64,000 bases of DNA from NCBI RefSeq assembly GCF_003339865.1, contig NZ_QPKV01000008.1:156913-220912 (forward strand). The letters run 5' to 3'. Both the position numbers and the translations under genes were made by a program. The notes below the pieces were generated by a model. The model saw only the letters and a list, made by a program, of their open reading frames with translations, was not told the origin of the DNA and ran no database searches. This DNA comes from Pedobacter chinensis. GTDB lineage: Bacteria; Bacteroidota; Bacteroidia; Sphingobacteriales; Sphingobacteriaceae. Below are positions 60,485 through 64,000 of the stretch, one piece after another (the first letter of the stretch is position 1; each line of letters begins with the position of its first letter).

Positions 60485-61738
60485 ATGAAAATTAAAAATG
60501 TACTTAGAATGACATCGTGGATGCTGGGAGCGGTTTTAATCGCTGCCACTGGCTGTAAAAAAGACAAGTCCGGAGAAAATGAGGAACCCACTCTTGGTGG
60601 CAAATTTTTTATAGCTGCATCGATCAGCAGTGCGGGCGGTAGCGGGGCCACAGGGCAGGGAACAACCTATGCGTTGTCTGTGGATAACATGGAGGAGGGC
60701 GAAACCTCTATAATTGGCAATGGAATTGAAATACCCAATACCTATACGCATTTCGCTTATAATGGTACCAACACCGTATTCGCTCTGCTCTACGGGCAGG
60801 GCAACAGCTATTTGGCAACAGGTTTTGAATTAGATGCCACAAGCAAGCTTAAACGCACCGGGGCTGATGTTGTCTTTCCCAATCAGTTTGCCACCGTAGG
60901 TGCAGTGGGCAATTATATTGTAACTTCAAGAAGCAGCCGAACATTGTCGAACGGCAAGCTGGGGGCGGTGTTCTATTTCATTGATTATAATAACAACAAT
61001 GCAACTACCGAGAAATTCATGGAAACAGAAAACTTTCAGGGCACGGGTCTGGAGGCACAGTTCGTTGGTATTGAGGATGCTGGCAATAACGAGTTTTTGA
61101 CTGGCGTGACATTGACAAACGGAGACCCAAACAAAGTTTATGTGGCAAAACTGGACGTCAACCTGAACGTGAAGGCATTCTATCAGGACGACCGTTTAAG
61201 CTACTCTGCGGGTCAGAGACAAGGTGCCCGTTATTCACAAATGGGAAATGCCGACAATGGCGACACTTATGTTTTCTCTGGCTCCTACAGTGCGGCAACC
61301 ACGAAACATGCAGGTGCCCTAGTAATAAAAAAAGGAGCAAATGGGTTTGATCCCACTTACTACTTCGATATTGAAGCTGTTGCCGGTTATCGTTTCAAGA
61401 GAGTATTCCATTTGACCGAAGACTACTTTTTCCTTGAGTTTTATAATACTGCTGGAGCACCGGCAACCGCAGGTGCCGCATCTCAATATGCGATCGTACG
61501 CATGTCAACCAAAGAGTTTAAATGGATATCCGGTTTCCCTGCCAAGGAAGAGATCACAGCCACAAGCTGGCCTTATGCCAATCCGCTTACAGGAAAGTGC
61601 TATGTCGGCGTGACAACCGCAAATGCAGACCCTGTGGTTTATGTGGTTGATCCAAAGACATTCAGTGCAAAAAAAGGCATGGTCGTGAGAGGTGCTACGG
61701 GTATATCCGGGCTCGGTTATCTAAGCCCACAAAAGTAA
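60485..61738 (+). CDS. DUF4374-family lipoprotein
   Basis: 417 residues. The lipobox AATGC has Cys near residue 24, followed by KKDKSGENEEP. The body is a predicted beta-propeller (YALSVDNMEEGETSIIGNGI, FPNQFATVGAVGNYIVTSRS, VYVAKLDVNLNVKAFYQDD) ending GATGISGLGYLSPQK. DUF4374 proteins are encoded next to TonB receptors and PepSY proteins in Bacteroidota iron loci. Probable surface or periplasmic accessory of the receptor, 23 bp downstream of it. Confidence 0.88.
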   Translation: MKIKNVLRMTSWMLGAVLIAATGCKKDKSGENEEPTLGGKFFIAASISSAGGSGATGQGTTYALSVDNMEEGETSIIGNGIEIPNTYTHFAYNGTNTVFALLYGQGNSYLATGFELDATSKLKRTGADVVFPNQFATVGAVGNYIVTSRSSRTLSNGKLGAVFYFIDYNNNNATTEKFMETENFQGTGLEAQFVGIEDAGNNEFLTGVTLTNGDPNKVYVAKLDVNLNVKAFYQDDRLSYSAGQRQGARYSQMGNADNGDTYVFSGSYSAATTKHAGALVIKKGANGFDPTYYFDIEAVAGYRFKRVFHLTEDYFFLEFYNTAGAPATAGAASQYAIVRMSTKEFKWISGFPAKEEITATSWPYANPLTGKCYVGVTTANADPVVYVVDPKTFSAKKGMVVRGATGISGLGYLSPQK

Positions 61739-61809
61739 TCCGCACAAAAGAAAACCACTTGACAGTTTCAAAGAACTTGTCTTTAATTATGTAGCTGACA
61801 ATATCAAAA

Positions 61810-63375
61810 ATGAAAAAAATATTACTTGTTGCTTTTGCAATGGCTTCATTAAGCTTACATGCACAGCAAAACAAACCGCTTTTAGACAGGGCTTTCTGGG
61901 AAGGAAAACCAAATGTAGCTACTGTGAAAGCAGAGCTTGATAAAGGTTTTGATTTTAAGGAGATCAAGGGCGCTACCGATCCGCTTTTTATGGCGATCAA
62001 TAATGACGCACCGGACGAGACCATTAAGTACCTGATCGATCAGCCTGGCGTGGATTTGGCAGGCTTAACCGTTGAGGGCCGAATATATCTGCATATCGCT
62101 GCTAATAAGGGCAATGCAGAGATCACTGATTATTTATTGAAAAAAGGCTCTGACATGTATTTTCTGGATGCCAATGGCCACACGGCGCTCACATTTGCTG
62201 CCGGACAGGGAACATTAAACGTTGCTGTTATTGATGCATTTTTGAAAAACGGTCTTGATATCAACAGAAAATACCAGGCCAAAGACGGAGCCAACATTCT
62301 ATTACTTGCAGTTTCGACCGACAAGGATTTGACAATCACGGATTATCTTATCTCTAAGGGTCTGTCCATTAATTCAACAGATGATCAGGGCAATACTGCT
62401 TTTAACTACGCTGCAAGAATTGGTCATGTCGGCTTAATGAAATCACTGCTTCAAAAGGGTGCGAAATACAATGAAAATGCGCTGTTAATGGCATCTCAAG
62501 GAACTTATCGCAGCGCGAATAAAATTGATGTGTATCAATATTTGGTCGAGGATTTGAAAATGAACCCGAAAATCATGAACAAGGCCGGACAAAATGTTCT
62601 TCATTTCATTACCAAAAAACAAAATCAGGCCGATGTGGTAAAATACTTTGCCAGCAAAGGTGTGGATGTGAACAAAGCTGATCAGGATGGAAACACACCG
62701 TTCATCAATGCCGCATCAGGCAAAAGTTTTGAAGTGGTGGAAACATTGTTTCCTTTGGTAAAAAACATAAATGCCGTTAACAAGAAAGGAGAATCTGCAC
62801 TGGTTGGGGCCGTAAAATCCGGCTTAGGCGCAACAGTTTCACTTTTATTGTCAAAAGGTGCAGATGTAAATGTTAAGGATGCAGATGGAAATGACCTCGC
62901 CTACCTGCTCATCCAATCTTATAGCGCCGGAGGTGGCCGGGGTGGACGTGGCGGCTTTGGTGGGGGCCGGCCTGGTGGCGGGAGCGGTTTCGGAACAGGC
63001 ACATCCGATGCAAATGCATCTCCGCAGGACGATTTCGGAAATAAAATGAAAGCACTTCAGGCTAAGGGAGTAAATTTGACTGCTCCGCAAAAAGATGGCA
63101 GTACTTTGTATCATCTGGCCGCTGCCAAGAATGATGTTGTTCTGTTCAAAAAGTTGGCTGATCTTAAAATCGACATCAATGCAAAAAACAAACAAGGCGA
63201 AACGGCTTTGTTCAAGGCAGCTTTGGTCGCCAAAGATGATTCGGTGCTTAGATACCTTCTGTCCATCGGTGCCAAAAAAGAGATGGCCAATGAATTCGGG
63301 GAAACCGCTTATTCAATGGCAAAGGACAATGAATCCTTGTCAAGAAACAATGTATCAGTGGACTTTCTAAAATAG
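61810..63375 (+). CDS. Exported ankyrin-repeat protein with Gly/Arg-rich linker
   Basis: 521 residues. The signal peptide ends SLHAQQ. Roughly ten ankyrin repeats cover about 40-370 (GRIYLHIAANKGNAEITDYL, GHTALTFAAGQGTLNVAVID, GESALVGAVKSGLGATVSLL). Then a Gly/Arg-rich linker at about 376-400 (GGGRGGRGGFGGGRPGGGSG), and further repeats to the end (GSTLYHLAAAKNDVVLFKKL, GETALFKAALVAKDDSVLRY). The RGG-like linker in a secreted ankyrin protein is unusual. It probably works as a periplasmic protein-binding scaffold for the receptor unit. It lies 71 bp after DUF4374 and 5 bp before DUF2271. Confidence 0.88.
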   Translation: MKKILLVAFAMASLSLHAQQNKPLLDRAFWEGKPNVATVKAELDKGFDFKEIKGATDPLFMAINNDAPDETIKYLIDQPGVDLAGLTVEGRIYLHIAANKGNAEITDYLLKKGSDMYFLDANGHTALTFAAGQGTLNVAVIDAFLKNGLDINRKYQAKDGANILLLAVSTDKDLTITDYLISKGLSINSTDDQGNTAFNYAARIGHVGLMKSLLQKGAKYNENALLMASQGTYRSANKIDVYQYLVEDLKMNPKIMNKAGQNVLHFITKKQNQADVVKYFASKGVDVNKADQDGNTPFINAASGKSFEVVETLFPLVKNINAVNKKGESALVGAVKSGLGATVSLLLSKGADVNVKDADGNDLAYLLIQSYSAGGGRGGRGGFGGGRPGGGSGFGTGTSDANASPQDDFGNKMKALQAKGVNLTAPQKDGSTLYHLAAAKNDVVLFKKLADLKIDINAKNKQGETALFKAALVAKDDSVLRYLLSIGAKKEMANEFGETAYSMAKDNESLSRNNVSVDFLK

Positions 63376-63380
63376 TTGAC

Positions 63381-63857
63381 ATGTCGTACATATCATCTTT
63401 CCTTACCTTTGCCTTATCCATGCTCGCTTTGTTTTCCTCAGCTCAGACAACCAGGTACAAATGCCTGATTCAAATGTCAAACTATATGGGGGAAGGTGCG
63501 TACATAGCCATTTCGCTGATCAATCCACAGGGCGATTATGAAAAAACCATGTATGTGCTCGGAGCCGATAAAAAATGGTACAGCAGTTTAAAAGAATGGC
63601 ACAAGTTCAACACAAAAAAACCTGCCAACATCAACGCCATCACAGGAGCATCGGTTACAGGTGGCGAACGCACTAACCTGACCATAGAGTTAGAGGATGC
63701 CAAAATCAATAAAGGTTTTAAACTTCGCTTTGAATCGGCAGTTGAAGACCAGAAATATCAGCCAAAGGATGTCGAGGTACCTTTAACCACCGAGGCATTA
63801 AATGCCAAAACCGATGGTAAGGGTTTTATTCGATTTGTGAGATTTGCTAAAATGTAG
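63381..63857 (+). CDS. DUF2271-family exported protein
   Basis: 158 residues. The signal peptide ends LFSSAQ. The mature part has YKCLIQMSNYMGEGAYIAISLINPQG, TMYVLGADKKWYSSLKEW, NINAITGASVTGGERTNLTI and a C-terminal GKGFIRFVRFAK, matching DUF2271 over its length. The family is usually encoded with PepSY-domain membrane proteins and ApbE flavin transferases in metal-reduction and uptake loci. Those genes would be expected next but an IS element begins 15 bp after the stop. It starts 5 bp after the ankyrin gene, so they are in one operon. Confidence 0.85.
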   Translation: MSYISSFLTFALSMLALFSSAQTTRYKCLIQMSNYMGEGAYIAISLINPQGDYEKTMYVLGADKKWYSSLKEWHKFNTKKPANINAITGASVTGGERTNLTIELEDAKINKGFKLRFESAVEDQKYQPKDVEVPLTTEALNAKTDGKGFIRFVRFAKM

Positions 63858-63872
63858 GGTTTGACAGGTCAA

Positions 63873-64000
63873 GAGGCTTTGTAAAATAAACTGTGTCAAT
63901 CTAAAATAATGCTTCTCAAAAAAATCAATTCAAATCTAATATCATTCTATCAGGAAACCAAATGGCAAGTTTCTGAGCAGTTGTAGCCCAATTGCTCAGC
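63873..64000 (-). mobile_element. Right part of an IS256-type insertion sequence (cut by window end)
   Basis: From about 63873 the text GAGGCTTTGTAAAATAAACT then GTGTCAATCTAAA looks like a terminal inverted repeat of Bacteroidota IS256/mutator elements. A minus-strand transposase frame ends at 63925 and runs off the window. The other end and the target duplication lie outside the window. Confidence 0.5.
63925..64000 (-). CDS. Transposase C-terminal end (IS256/mutator-like), partial
   Basis: The last 24 codons are visible: LSNWATTAQKLAIWFPDR then MILDLN and a stop. The NW....L.I.F..R pattern resembles the C-terminus of IS256-family transposases. Too little is in the window for certainty; an IS of another family is possible. 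Confidence 0.45.
   Translation of the reverse strand, partial: LSNWATTAQKLAIWFPDRMILDLN

Overview
The window looks like chromosome from a Bacteroidota bacterium of the Sphingobacteriaceae, most likely Pedobacter or a close relative. The grounds are two SusC/SusD pairs, FecI/FecR-type regulation, DUF4369-TlpA thioredoxins, DUF4843, PKD-like and DUF4374 lipoproteins, a parA-parB-DUF5683-dapB-lepB block, SC-type lipoboxes, and promoter -7 elements of the Bacteroidota form TAnnTTTG. All names come from reading the translated sequence; no database search was run.

Layout. 0-5.6 kb: a ROK repressor upstream of a SusC/SusD pair (SusD runs off the left edge). 5.7-10.3 kb: the housekeeping operon parA-parB-DUF5683-dapB-lepB, ending in a strong terminator. 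10.4-21 kb: scattered single genes (flavin reductase, DUF2891 protein, a half-size metal-receptor-like protein divergent from a peptide-binding lipoprotein, an outer-membrane barrel, a desaturase). These are separated by non-coding dispersed repeats, including a tandem array of five 198-199 bp units at 19.1-20.2 kb. 21.3-24.4 kb: a cupin, an exported protein and a two-protease-domain PDZ protein. 24.4-36.3 kb: a full nutrient-uptake locus read right to left: ECF sigma, FecR, SusC with STN domain, SusD, DUF4843, PKD-like lipoprotein and two thioredoxins, closed by a terminator.

36.9-43.7 kb: two consecutive plus-strand units. One encodes exported isochorismatase-like and amidohydrolase proteins, DoxX, an alginate-export-type porin and a small exported peptide. 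The other encodes a ring-cleaving dioxygenase, a carboxylesterase and a cupin (MhqO/MhqD-like). Both start from promoters that share an 18-bp element at the same distance from the -7 box, so they are probably one regulon, plausibly for quinone or aromatic-electrophile handling. This is the best candidate for a new system in the window.

43.7-51.4 kb: accessory genes (Crp, HxlR, DoxX, TPR, hydrolase, SnoaL-like, a third TlpA protein, DinB, YcaQ-like glycosylase), by eye richer in G+C than the left part. 51.4-53.6 kb: a gene graveyard beside tRNA-Pro(GGG), with remnants of an SDR, a metal P-type ATPase, an aldo/keto reductase and a C5 DNA methyltransferase with a destroyed catalytic motif. 53.9-64 kb: a LytS/LytTR two-component system, DUF3861, a methyltransferase, and an AraC regulator divergent from a TonB receptor-DUF4374-ankyrin-DUF2271 unit that resembles a siderophore/metal uptake locus. 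The AraC/TonB intergenic region carries 12-bp direct repeats spaced 21 bp, as expected for an AraC operator. The window ends inside what looks like an IS256-type element inserted just behind the DUF2271 gene.
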